From NCBI GenBank assembly GCA_018398765.1, contig JAHBMJ010001355.1:4944-32099 (forward strand): a DNA stretch of 27,156 bases. The letters run 5' to 3'. Below, piece by piece: positions 9,608 through 20,592 of this stretch (positions are counted from its first letter, which is position 1; every line of letters begins with the position of its first letter). The position numbers were made by a program, and so were the translations under genes. The notes below the pieces were generated by a model. The model was given only the letters and a program-made list of their open reading frames with translations, was not told the DNA's origin and did no database searches. The stretch comes from Chromera velia (taxonomy: Eukaryota > Sar > Chromeraceae).

Positions 9608-10708
9608 ATGTTTAAATGTGTTCGCTCTGCCGTTGCGTTTGTGTGTCTGCGTCTCGCCTTGTCCCAAGAGGCTCATCCTGCAGTCACAGACCCAATAGAG
9701 GCTCCACCATCAGGTGCGTTCTTCGTCAGTATATAAGGTGTTCCAAGAGACAGCAATTGGACGGCAAAAATGACTGTTTTGATGCTCTGCGTGTGTGCAG
9801 CTGTACTTGACGACAACTTGCTTAGCCGACGACTACAGCAATTTGGAGGAAACGCGTTCGGTCAGTCAAAGAAGGGAAGAGAAGGGAGTCTGGTATCTGC
9901 CTTCTGAGTGATTCACACTTCACTTTCCCTTCAATCTGCTCTATATGCTTGTGCAGGTGGAGCTGGAAACGGTGGAAGCGGAGTCGGTGGAGGTGGAGGT
10001 GGAGGTGGTGAAGGAGGAGACGGGGGAGACGGCAACGGAGGGGATGGAGTGGGAGGGAATGCGAGCGTGGTCAATAACTACTTTCTCGTGCACGGGTCTC
10101 AGCTTCCTCCTGAACTTCTGGCTCGTTTCCGACGAGCAGGAGGGGGAGGCCCAGGACCAGGACCAGGACCCAGAGGGCCGAGAGGCCCAGGACCCTATGG
10201 ACCTCCTTACAGAAGAGGACCCAGAGGACCGTGGGGTCCTCGGGGTCCCCCTTTTCGCCGGGGCCCTTATGGACCTCGAAGGGGGCCCCCTCCCCGTGGT
10301 GGGCCCGGAAGATTTCGGCCTTGGTGGATGAGGGGCCGGGGCCCTCGCTTCGGTCCTCCCCGTCCTCGTTTCGGTTTCGATCACGACGAGTTTGACGAGG
10401 ACTTTGACAAGGGCGCTGTCGCAGCTACCGACCTGAGCACCTCTGAGGAAGTGCAGGGAGACGACTTCAGAGCAGCAGAGGCAGAAGTGGCCGATCTGGC
10501 AGAGCACACACATGAAGAAGAGCACGTGGGGGGGCATGAGGAGGTACTGGATGGCGAGCATGTGGCACTGCGGGAAGAAGGAGAAGGAGAGACGGCGGTT
10601 GTGGATGAGCATCAGGCTGTGACTGACTCAGCAGAGTCTGGGTGGGAGAGGGTGATAGTGAGACCGTCGTCTGCTGAAAGGGGGGGAAGGGACAGGAGAA
10701 GGGGCTGA
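9608..10708 (+). CDS. Predicted secreted Gly/Pro/Arg-rich protein with acidic tail (305 aa)
   Basis: Three exons (9608-9713, 9801-9860, 9957-10708) join through two phase-1 introns with NCAG acceptors. The N-terminus looks like a signal peptide with likely cleavage after residues ALS (~19). A short segment with a dibasic site (LLSRRLQQF, ~44-52) follows. Next come a Gly/Asp-rich stretch (~55-85), a short hydrophobic block with an N-glycosylation sequon (NASVVNNYF), a Pro/Gly/Arg-rich low-complexity region (~110-190) of GPRGP and GPY units, and an acidic, His-containing tail that ends basic (GGRDRRRG). The Gly-x-y pattern is irregular, so it is not a true collagen helix. I know no family for it. 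An extracellular matrix, wall or surface role is only a guess. The intron model is supported by the frame and by the otherwise missing start codon. Confidence 0.65.
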
Positions 10709-10785
10709 TGGAAGGAAGTGAGGAAGCACGCCAGGCTTTCTTCTTCCTTCTTGAATTGTTGCTATCGTAGGAAGAATACCTCCCC

Positions 10786-10843
10786 NNNNNNNNNNNNNNN
10801 NNNNNNNNNNNNNNNNNNNNNNNNNNNNNNNNNNNNNNNNNNN
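10786..10843. other. Assembly gap (58 N) inside a C homopolymer
   Basis: The unknown bases are bounded by CCCC on the left and ten C on the right, so the gap is probably an unresolved poly-C tract. It lies 77 bp after the stop codon of the secreted-protein gene. Confidence 0.95.
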
Positions 10844-11349
10844 CCCCCCCCCCCAAGGCCTGTTAGATTCGTGTCTCGTTGCTGTCTCCCCCCCAGTGCG
10901 TGGGGTGTCTGTGTGTTTCTCTATCGGCATCCGGTCTCGCAAGTCTGCTCTCGATCTCCTTCTGTCCCTTTTCTCTCTCTGCCTTGTGTGCTTGTGCATG
11001 AGCTCTCGGTCTGAAGGGCTGATTGACTGATTAACGAAAGACGAAAGATTCTTTCCTTCCTTCCTAACAGACAACAAATTCGTTTGTTTGCTTACTTCCT
11101 TGCTTGTGGTTGCATGGTGAGATGGTCAATCAGAAAACTAAGTTGTCCTTCAATAGTCGGGGTCTTGTCTGTCTGTGCGTTTCTTATTCGGCCCCTGGCC
11201 AACCCCTCTCGGCCCCGCCGGAAGAACACCGAGTGGCAGACAAACAAAGTGTTTGGGGTGAACAGAAGGCTTCGCTCATCCCGGCTTTGTGTTTTGCACT
11301 TTGAGCATGTGTGGCTGCATGGCTGCACGCAATCCCCTCAAAAGTGTGC
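10844..11349. other. Intergenic, no gene seen
   Basis: This is pyrimidine-rich sequence (CTCTCT, CTGTCTGT, TTCCTTCCTTCC) with short open frames only. It may include the 3' UTR of the secreted-protein gene and the 5' region of the small ORF at 11350. Confidence 0.4.
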
Positions 11350-11538
11350 ATGGAGGTCTCTTCTTTCCTCTTTGTGGTGATCTTTCTCAGTCATGTCTCC
11401 ATATCAAACGGTTTGGGTGCATACCTGATTGGCAGCTGCCCTGCTGCCTCCCCTCTGACAGAATTCATCGGACCGGCTGCAGATGCCGCGCACTGCAGAA
11501 TTAGACTCGGAGAAGATCACATCGTTTGCTGGAAGTAA
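11350..11538 (+). CDS. Possible small secreted peptide (62 aa)
   Basis: From ATG 11350 the frame encodes a textbook-like signal peptide (MEVSSFLFVVIFLSHVSISNG), then about 41 residues with three Cys (GSCPAASP, AAHCRIR, HIVCWK) and a stop at 11538. The frame stays open upstream to an ATG at 11311, which would place a non-hydrophobic leader in front, so the inner ATG is preferred. No family is recognised. It lies at the edge of an AT-rich repeat island and could equally be a last exon or a chance ORF. Confidence 0.3.
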   Translation: MEVSSFLFVVIFLSHVSISNGLGAYLIGSCPAASPLTEFIGPAADAAHCRIRLGEDHIVCWK

Positions 11539-11927
11539 ACCACGCCGCGCGTGCTTTTTATCCCTTCCATGCAACATGATCGACTCAGACCTCAGCCTCA
11601 ACATGCAATCCTACGTTGTGGGCACTTACTTGGACTTAAAGCTATAAAAAGTTGTTGTGTATGAAGTTGTGAACTCATACATTTGAAGCGTAAATAAAAT
11701 GATGATTGTAGAGATATATTATAATTACTATATATTTTCCATTTGAATAATGCATTAATAAAAACATAAGTGTTTACATTGAACTAGGTTTATAACTAGG
11801 TTTATAAATGATTCCTGAATTTTTTTCTCGAATCAGTCTCTAGATCAGTCTAATTGATATTATTAAATTAATTTGATAATCAATTATCAATTTATAAGTA
11901 TAGGTCTGACTCATCCAATTAGTCGAT

Positions 11928-12249
11928 TGTGAGGGGTTGCTAGGAAGTCTGGGCTTGTGGGGCACTTAACTAGAAGTAGCATCGCTTAGTTCGGGCTGGG
12001 CCTGCGTGAGAACGGCATAGCTCGTGGGCACGCGCGTATAATGACTGCCAGTGATCGATATGTGAGCATGCGCAGTGATGCAATCAGTAGATCAAACATA
12101 AGAGTGGGTCTGATTCCAAGAGTCATCGCATGAGGTTTGACTGCCAGACTTACCGACTTCTCCCTCGAAACTATGTAGACTTTGACAAGGCGTATAGTAG
12201 CGCTAGAGTACTCTCTTCTAGAAGCTACTGTTACTTATGAGCCCCGTAC
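11928..12249. repeat. 322-bp direct repeat, copy 1
   Basis: This copy begins TGTGAGGGGTTGCTAGG and ends GAGCCCCGTAC. It matches 13168-13489 over 322 bp without an indel. I count six mismatches, all transitions. It ends exactly where the inverted-repeat element begins at 12250. It is not obviously an LTR: the ends are TG...AC and no primer-binding site is seen. Confidence 0.92.
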
Positions 12250-13077
12250 CTAGGCGACGCACAGTGGTAAAAAAAAAAAAAAAATAGACCTTTCCAGATT
12301 TTTTTTTTTTTCTTTTTTTCTACGAAGGATTTCCTAGAACACCTCTAGGAGCACCTAGAAGAACACCTTTTAGAAGTACTTTTAAACTAACTTCCTCGCG
12401 AACTTATTACTCAACTCAAAGTTTTAAACATCTTTCAACCCTAGTTTCAACTCTAGTTCTAGTCCTAGTTGTTATTGTACGTTTGTCTCTGCTAGTGTCT
12501 CTACTAGTGTCTTCACCATTCCATCATCAACTTTGTTGAACACAGACCAACCGATCTTTTTTCCCTTGTTCAACTGCACTGTCACCAGACTTTTCAGGTG
12601 ATGGACCAACTAAGTGTGAGAGACGAGGGAGACAGAGGGAGTGACCCGGTCCGTCGTTTCACCATTTATGCTAATTAAAAAATGAATGAAGTCTGCGTGT
12701 ATGGGATGAAGGCGAGCGGGCGGGCGAAGGGGAAAGGGGGCTCTCTTTTGTCCTATGTAAAGAGTGACAAGAAGGATAGATGTATGGATGCAGACAGAAG
12801 AACAGACAGAAGAGAAGTTTTTTGACTGGCTCTTTGACAATATCTAGGATGATATACATTTCGAAGCTCTAGTCGAAGCTAGTTTTGGTCAATCCTTTTA
12901 AGCGTCTACCAAGCTAAAAGTGAAACTGAGATCCTAGATATGATTTAAACTCTAGTTAAAGCTAGTCATTTAACCTTTATTTTTTTTTATATATACAATA
13001 AAATTTTAAATAAATAAAAAAAAAAGAATAGACGTTTTCAGATTTTTTTTTTTTTTTTACTACTGTGCGTCGCCCAG
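12250..13077. mobile_element. Terminal-inverted-repeat element (828 bp) with duplicated A-core-T block
   Basis: The left end CTAGGCGACGCACAGTGGTA and the reverse complement of the right end, CTGGGCGACGCACAGTAGTA, match at 18 of 20 bases and continue into an A run. Next to each end, in the same orientation, lies a block of poly-A, a core resembling TAGAC-TTT-CAGA, and poly-T (about 12268-12320 and 13015-13058). No clear target duplication or transposase is seen. It could be a miniature DNA transposon whose interior was expanded, or two half-copies of a compact element of about 90 bp. Confidence 0.65.
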
Positions 13078-13167
13078 TTCCCACCCACCCTCCCGGTGAG
13101 CGAGCATGTGTGAGGTGCATGGTTACATTTGAACCAAGCGTGGACGTTAGTCTGGTGAGCGGGCATG

Positions 13168-13489
13168 TGTGAGGGGTTGCTAGGAAGTCTGGGCTTGTGG
13201 GGCACTTAACTAGAAGTAGCATCGCTTAGTTCGGGCTGGGCCTGCGTGAGAACGGCATAGCTCGCGGGCGCGCACGTATAATGACTGCCAGTGATCAATA
13301 TGTGAGCATGCGCAGTGATGCAATCAGTAGATCAAACATAAGAGTGGGTCTGATTCCAAGAGTCATCGCATGAGGTTTGACTACCAGACTTACCGACTTC
13401 TCCCTCGAAACTATGTAGACTTTGACAAGGCGTATAGTAGCGCTAGAGTACTCTCTTTTAGAAGCTACTGTTACTTATGAGCCCCGTAC
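13168..13489. repeat. 322-bp direct repeat, copy 2
   Basis: This is the partner of 11928-12249 at a period of 1240 bp. It is preceded by a short local duplication of GGTGAGCGRGCATGTGTGAGG (about 13094 and 13153). Its 3' flank (GCCTCTTAC) is unrelated to the sequence following copy 1. Confidence 0.92.
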
Positions 13490-13685
13490 GCCTCTTACAT
13501 CGATCAGTAGAGCATAACAGTCAGATTAAAATTTTATCTTAACTTTTACGAGTCTAAGCTCTAACACTTCTTTTTAGAGACTGTCGATCTAGCTGTCGAT
13601 GTCTCTCAACCTATAAATTTTGCTAGAAATTTTGAGTGAGGTACAGTTGATTTCGAGGCGTTAGTCCTAGCATCAGTCTGCCAAG

Positions 13686-13792
13686 TTTTGACCGGAGGGT
13701 TTTGGCCGGCCTAGTAACCGGCCGCGGACCGCTTGGCCAGCCGGCCGGCCGAAACATTTCATGGTTACAAGAAAAATCGGTAATTAACCCTG
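13686..13792. mobile_element. Fragment with hAT-like right end and GGCCGGCC palindromes
   Basis: The stretch ends GAAAAATCGGTAATTAACCCTG, nearly the same as the right terminus of the hAT element at 7215 (GGAAAAATCGGTAACCCTG). It carries GGCCGGCC motifs, as that element does. A matching CAGGG left end and target duplication were not found, so this is probably a truncated or diverged relative. Confidence 0.45.
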
Positions 13793-14664
13793 TATGTTAA
13801 CATTACATCATGTTCCACAGTTGGCCAGCTAGTTAGCCAGAGCCTAAGTGGTGTCACAAGTTAGGTCACAGGTATGCTCATCGGCTTTAACTACCCCAGT
13901 AACTACATCAATCTAGACATCAATTCAATTCATTTATCCTAGCATTTATTTTGTGTCAGTCTCTGGTTTTAAATTAAACCCGTTTGAAACTTTGGTATAT
14001 ATATACCTAGATATATACGCGAATGTTTTTTTCGAGGCTTTCTGTGTTTAGACCTAACGGTTTAGACACCTAGTTAGACACTAGGTTTAGACAAATTAAG
14101 ACACACGAAACCAGATCTCTAGCCAGATCTCCAGACTTTCATTTTTTTCAATCATTTTCAATCAAAAATTGACTTCTATATAAAAATCTAAAATAAAAAA
14201 ATTCAAATAAATTTTTGATACATTTACCACTTTTTTTTCTTACTTTTATAGGGTATGATGGAGCTGACACCGTGCGTCGCTTTGTCGCTAGTCACTACGG
14301 CCACTATCGATTGAATCGATTCAGACTTGACAAAGGGAGAGAGTCCTCTGTAGAGAGGACGCAGGATTCAAGGAGCAGTGACTGCATGTGCACGTGTGAT
14401 TCTTTTCCCCGGAAAAACAGCCCTGATAGATCGATAAACTGATCGACGAAAGCGCCCTGCCCCAGCCTCCCTTCCCTAATAATCCGACGCACACATGCTC
14501 CCCGTCGTCCAACCAGAAACGAACGACTCCACTTCCTCCCTGCCCCTCCCCAGCTCCCTCTCTGGCCCAACGATGCACAACGAAGAACCGAAGAAACCCA
14601 CATCTGTCTACCCACAACGATTCGGGAAGAGTTCATCGGACAATTAAGAAAAGACCCGGCAGGA

Positions 14665-14702
14665 TCAAATCATGTCCTCATCGTCGTCTTCCTCCTCAGC
14701 CT

Positions 14703-14737
<35 letters not shown>

Positions 14738-14743
14738 GAGAGG

Positions 14744-14776
<33 letters not shown>

Positions 14777-17700
14777 GCTTCCAGAGAATACACGTGCATG
14801 GAATCAGGTACACACAGAGTGGGAAAAGGGGAAAGGCAACAGGAAAACGGCCACAGCAGCCAACACACAAATCTGAAGTCACTTGAGCGACCATCTATTT
14901 TTCCCTTTTCTTTCCTTCCACCTTCTCTTCATCAGAGCCCCGGCCTCTTTCCACGAAGAACACCAACGAGAAGAAGGGACAACGCATGCAGCGCCCCAGC
15001 AAATCACGAGGAAAAGAGAACAAAAGAGAAAGGAGGAGTTCGCAAACCAAACAAGCACAATCACCTGACGTATTGCCTAACAGGCAGAGTCAGAAAGGTA
15101 GGGAGATTGACGGATTGTATTTGTTCGGTCGTCATCCCTTCTCCCGTTCTTCTCTGCTGACTTGTACAGTCGCAAAGACAGACAGACAGAGCAAGAAACA
15201 AAGGAATGAAGAGCCTCCCTCCCTCACCCGTGCGATCATTTCTTGTCGTTGCTTTCGCTTTTCCGCCTCCTCCTCTTCCCTCTGCTCCTCCGTCTTCTCC
15301 CCCTCCTCAGGGAAGGCCATCGCCTTCACCGCCTCTGCGTGCATGGCGAGACCGAACGAGATGCGCTTGTGGAAAGCCTTCATGGGCTCCTGGGTGGAGT
15401 AGACGTCAATGGTCGACTGCAGATCCAGAGGCAAGAAGGAAGAAGGCGAAGAAGAATGTAATATCTTTATCTTTTCGCCGGTTCCCTCTGCCTTTCTTCG
15501 CAATCAACATTTCTTTCCTCCTGTGTCTAATTGCACGTTGCGAGAGTCCACTAACACACTATGTCTCTGTCTGTCTGTTTGTCAATCTGCGCGTCTATCC
15601 GTCTCTACGTCTGCGTGTCTGTCTGTCTCTGCATTTCCCTTCCATTCCACCTCTAAACCTGCGTCTCTCTCGACCCCCTCTCCGTCTTTCTGTCCGTTTC
15701 TGTGTCGGCCGCCTTTGTTACGTATTCTATTTGGCTGACAGACAGACTCAATCACTGCCTGACTGACTGACCTTGCTCTGGACGAACTGGTTCTCTCGGT
15801 CGATCGTTGCCTCGATCACTCCGTCCAGAATCGCCTGCAGACAGAGAAAGGAGGAACGGAGATTGATTGCGGTCAAGCATGTTTGAAACCACAGAAAGAC
15901 CGGCAGCAGGCAAAAGAGACGGATGAAGAGGCTACTTTGAGAAAATCTGTCTGCATCTCTCCGTATGCTGCGTTGAACGATTGAGAGGGAGAAGAGATAG
16001 AACACAAAGATTCCGTGGAGGCCGCGCTTGATTTTTTTCTCAGTGTAGAGAGCGGTCGATCGGTGTGAAAAAGCGAATGAAGTCATTCATCAATAGATAT
16101 TCATATAAACGGCAGGAACGCACCGAGCACACAGCTCATGATTCACAAACCAACCCGCCCCCAACGAGAAGTACGATGACAAAGCGCTACAGAAACAAAA
16201 CGGCTCCCGCGACCTGCTTACTTCATCCTTCATCTCTCTCTAGGGCACTCACTGACCTTGGAGACAATACCTTCAGCGTCTGCAGCGCTCTCCAGGGAGA
16301 GCTTCTTTGCAACGTCAGCCTGAACAGCGCGCGCGCGCACACACACACACACACACTCACATACACAGAGAAAGAGAGGGAGAGAGAGAGTCCATGGGGA
16401 CTTGACCACTCTTTGAGCAGAGATTCTCATGCAGGCCACTGCCCGCCTTTTTTGTGTTTGCCCAGACAGCTCCAGAACTTCTCTCGATCCACGCTCCTCT
16501 TTACTGTCTTCACTCCGGCTTCCTTCTTTTCGACCGTCCTTAGGCCACTCAGTTTTTTTCCCCTGTTCCACTCTTTCAGCGTGCCCGCTTGCCTCTCTGC
16601 ACTCATTTTTTTCCCCCTTGTCGTCTTTTCCCGACAAAAACGAACTGACTCACCAGCCCGATGCGGGAGTACGAGACGTTTAGCGTTCTGAGGCCTGTCT
16701 TGATGACGTTGTGGTGGAGACGGCCGATCAGAGAGAGCGTCTTGTCCGCCTCAAACCCCGCGCTCTCCTTCGCAATCAACGCCTGGAAACCCCCGAGGTC
16801 ACCCAACCGCACAACCTGCATTTGCATACAGAAGTCAGTTCTGTCTCAGGCACGCTTTCTGGCGCGCACATCATTCGGCACTGGAACAGGATGCAGATTG
16901 GCGCTTTGCATTCTGCAAGCACAAAAGAAAATCCAGCGGCCTACACTCCTTCGTCGCCTTCCTACAGTTGACGATGGGAATGCAAGGGGATGCAAGCAAG
17001 CAGAGGCAGACACGGACACAAAGAGACAGACACCTGGACCAAGAGAAGAGGTGGGGCAGCAAGGGTTCTCTCCCTCCCCCCCACTGACCTGCACGAGTTC
17101 TCTGTAGGGAGCGAGAGGCTCTCTGAACTCAGGCACGTTGAAGATCTGACGTTCCGGAATGTCTCCCATCAGCAGCTCAACCACCACAGCCAGCTTCTGG
17201 GCCTGCGGGAAGGAGGAAAGAGAAAAAAAGAGAGAAGAGCGTGTATGGGGAGCAGACAAGAAATTGGACTCGCAGGCAAAGAGGGCAGCCGGATGATGGG
17301 TCGAAAAGGAAGAAATCTACGGGGAGGCAGACACGAGAAGGTAGCAACGTCGACAGAAGAAACGTCAACACGAAAAGAGGAAAGAGAAAGATAAGGAATT
17401 GAGATAAGTCGAGGTGGCGAAGCGCAGCGCCTTCATCTACACTCGAGGGATTTGAATAACTCACGATCAGCCGAAAGCCGAGCGCAATTTTTGGATGTTG
17501 TGGTGCCTTTCGGACAGCCTGCACACAGCACCGACAACAGAAGCGAGTGCACGGACAAATCAGAAAAAAAAGACAACCAGGTTATAAACGAGCGACTGAA
17601 GACCCAAAGCGAACTCACTGTGCAAAGAGAGAGAGAGAAAGAAAGGACGGAAACAGAAAAGAGGGAAATGGACGGCCGAATGCCAGAACCCCTCTTCCCC

Positions 17701-20537
17701 TCAACCGACCTGCAGGAGCATTCTGTGGGCCTCTGAGTATTCGAGTTGCACGGCCTTGATACGACCTGGCAAACACAAACAAACACGTATATATATACAG
17801 ACATACGCAACCACATACCAACATACACCGGAAGCCATAGACATGAAAATGAACAGGCGTGCATCGAATCCACAAAGAACACCGGGATGACAGAAAAAAT
17901 TTGGAAGGGAGCGATTGAAAGGAGGAAACATATTCATGAAAGAAGCTCTGAGTGAGCAACCCACAACAATCAAGGAAGGGAACAAGAAGGGGGTGAAAGA
18001 AGCAAGAAAAGGGGAAAATAAGACCTGAGAAACGACGCTCTTTTTTGGAGACGAACTCCCCACGCCGAGAACGGACAACGGTGAACGCTCTGGGATATAA
18101 CGCTCTCTACACATACATATGTGTAAGACGTGGAGAGAAATAAAGAGTTAGAGAGAAAAACAGTGTGCCTTTGCAGGCAAGTGGGATTTGTGCATGAGGA
18201 GAGTGTCCGCTCGCTGACCGTGGTAGTAGAGGAATCGTGCGAGTTGGGAGTTGCTCCGGAGGCCCTCAGGGAAGGAAGTTTTGGAGATCTGAAGAGCAAG
18301 CAAGGACAAACATCGAACAGGGAAGGTAAAGGCACGGACGACGACAGGAAAAATGAGTGATGGTTCTTCACGGAAGAGAAGGTCACGGTTGGATTCAGTG
18401 ACGAAACCCTTTTCTTTCTTCTTTGGGGGGGACGGCTGCTTTCTGGACCCGCACCAGAACGGGAGACGAAAAGGGGGATGGTTGGATACATCAAATGCAT
18501 GTCTACATTTACACACAAGCATACATGCGGAGAGAGAGAGACAGAGAGGCCCTTCGCCCCATAGATGGTGGATGTTCTCGCGCGTGTCCATTGCCACAAC
18601 AAAGGTCCCGCTTTCTTGATTGGGGGGGGCGAAAAACGTGTGAAGGCGGAAAGGCAGAAGAAGGCGGAGTGGAGAGAAGAGGGAAGCAAAAGGAGGAAAC
18701 TGGGGCGTACTACTTGCTTAGAGGCGGAGACAAAGTGACGACTGACAAATTTATTTGCGAGTTCGTAAAGATGGAAGTGCAAGTAATTTCTCAAAATCAG
18801 GTTCATCAGAGTTGCCTGCAGGAAGGAGAACGACAAGAAAACAATCCAGAGGGAAATTCAAAAGAAAGAAGGAAGTAAAGAAAGAACTTTTGCTTCGGAT
18901 CTTTTGGTCCTTCTCTCTCTATTTCTTCATCCCTTTTCCGTCTGCACGCCCCCGCCATCCGTCAAAGCACCCTTGTTCTTGTCCTCACCTCTCTCTGCTA
19001 ACGGATATGCGGAAGGTAGTCGTTGCCGTATGGCTGCGTTTCATTTCAGTCTCCCGTTTCTTCCCGCCTCTCCTCCTGCCGCATCCTATCCAATCAAATT
19101 TCCAACACCCGCCAGAACGGAGAGAAAGGAAACGACGCGGAAACAACCGAGGAGGTACCTCACAGCTCAGCTCGAATTGGATTATCTCTTTATCTGACTG
19201 GCTGACAAACCCATGGACCGACCGACCTGTCCGACAGCGTCGTGATGGAGGCACGCAGTCCGGTAAGTTGTCAGGAGTTCACTGCAGAGAGAGAGAGCTA
19301 AGAGAGGGAGAATCAGAGAGCAGAGAGAGGGCATCAGAAGAAGCGGAGGAAAGAGGGACAAACCAAGAAAGAGGCAGGACTCCTACTGCAGAATGGGAGG
19401 GGAGGGGCACAGACAGACTCGGGCCCCATAAGAGAGAAAGAGAGCATCGACGGGGGTAGGCAGGCCCACTTGGGAAAGCTCCACCCGTGTTGAAAAACCA
19501 ATGAGTACAGGACAGAACACAGAAGGAGAGTGAAGAAGGAGCGCGAAAGAGGAGGAAAGAAAGAGAAGCAGAAAGAGGAAGACAGATCGAGAGGCTGACG
19601 ACTGACGGTCTGAGGTCCACCAGCCTGTCATTCAGTTCGAAAGCCCAGCTGATCATGAACCAAAGCTGCACCTTGAGGGAATCAGAAAGGACAACAGCCC
19701 AGCAAACACACACAAACGCGCGAGGGAGGAAGAGAGGGGGAAGGAGAGAGAAAACAAGAGAGAGAGGTGGAAGTGCAGATCGTCTGCGAAAAATGCCGTC
19801 AGCGAGAAGCTTTCGAGGGACAGAGAGGCGTCACCATGCGACAAATTCCCTCCAATCGAGGCTGCCGCTCCACCCCCCGTCTCTCTGAAGGAAGCTCCAA
19901 GGATCACCACGGTATCAATAGAATGACACAATGATGTCTCTTGCTCTTCCCTTCCTGCCACCTGCCTGTCTCCCTGACCTTTGCGGAGATCTGCCCAGCC
20001 GAGCGTCTCTTCATCTCCTTCAACTTCTGGAGAAGAATCGTCGACAGCTCCAACGACTGCACACACACGCGCGCGCGCACACGCACACAAGCTCCACACA
20101 CTCGTGTGTATACATGAAGGGGCTACATGCAAACGGAGAAAGAAAATCAATACTTACTGTTTGCCGCCGCGTAAGAAAAAAGGAGAAGAATGAAGCGACA
20201 CGCTCTGCTCTCCTTTCCTCTCTTGACGTCTCCTCGGAAAGAGTAGCCAGGCGTTCTAGTCCCCTTCTTTCTTTGCTACCTGCCTGACATCTCTCTCTAC
20301 CTGCCTGCCGGCCGCCTATCTGGCGTCTCCCTCTGCCTACCTGCCCTGCCCTTCGCTGACCTCCTTGAGTCTGTTCTGGTCGATCAGATGCATCAGCATG
20401 AGGCAGCTGTAGAAAAGCTCAATGTCGGGAAGGCTCTTCAGGAAGGGCTGCTGGTCGAACGTCGCCTCCATGTCCTGCACCCATGCAGTCATACACACAT
20501 GTACAGTTGGTCTCTCTCTTTCTTTCTCTCCCGCTCT

Positions 20538-20592
<55 letters not shown>

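Larger units (their letters stand above)
11640..14250. other. AT-rich repeat island
   Basis: Between GC-rich flanks, this ~2.6-kb stretch is AT-rich with long A and T runs. It contains a 322-bp direct repeat pair, a terminal-inverted-repeat element and a hAT-like end. No protein of a transposase or reverse transcriptase is recognisable. CTAG-rich steps such as TCTAGTT and CCTAG are conspicuous around 12330-12540 and 14050-14130. Confidence 0.7.

Noticed and set aside
9941..10612. 223-codon antisense frame opposite the secreted-protein gene
   Set aside because: It is a shadow of a GC-rich exon, with Ser/Pro-rich composition and no start or splice context of its own.
11928..13489. LTR retrotransposon made of the two 322-bp repeats
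   Set aside because: The ends are TG...AC, no primer-binding site or polypurine tract is visible, and the interior is a terminal-inverted-repeat element without coding capacity.
14215..14636. Open frames on both strands just downstream of Rpn3
   Set aside because: They lack conserved motifs and most likely overlap the Rpn3 3' UTR.
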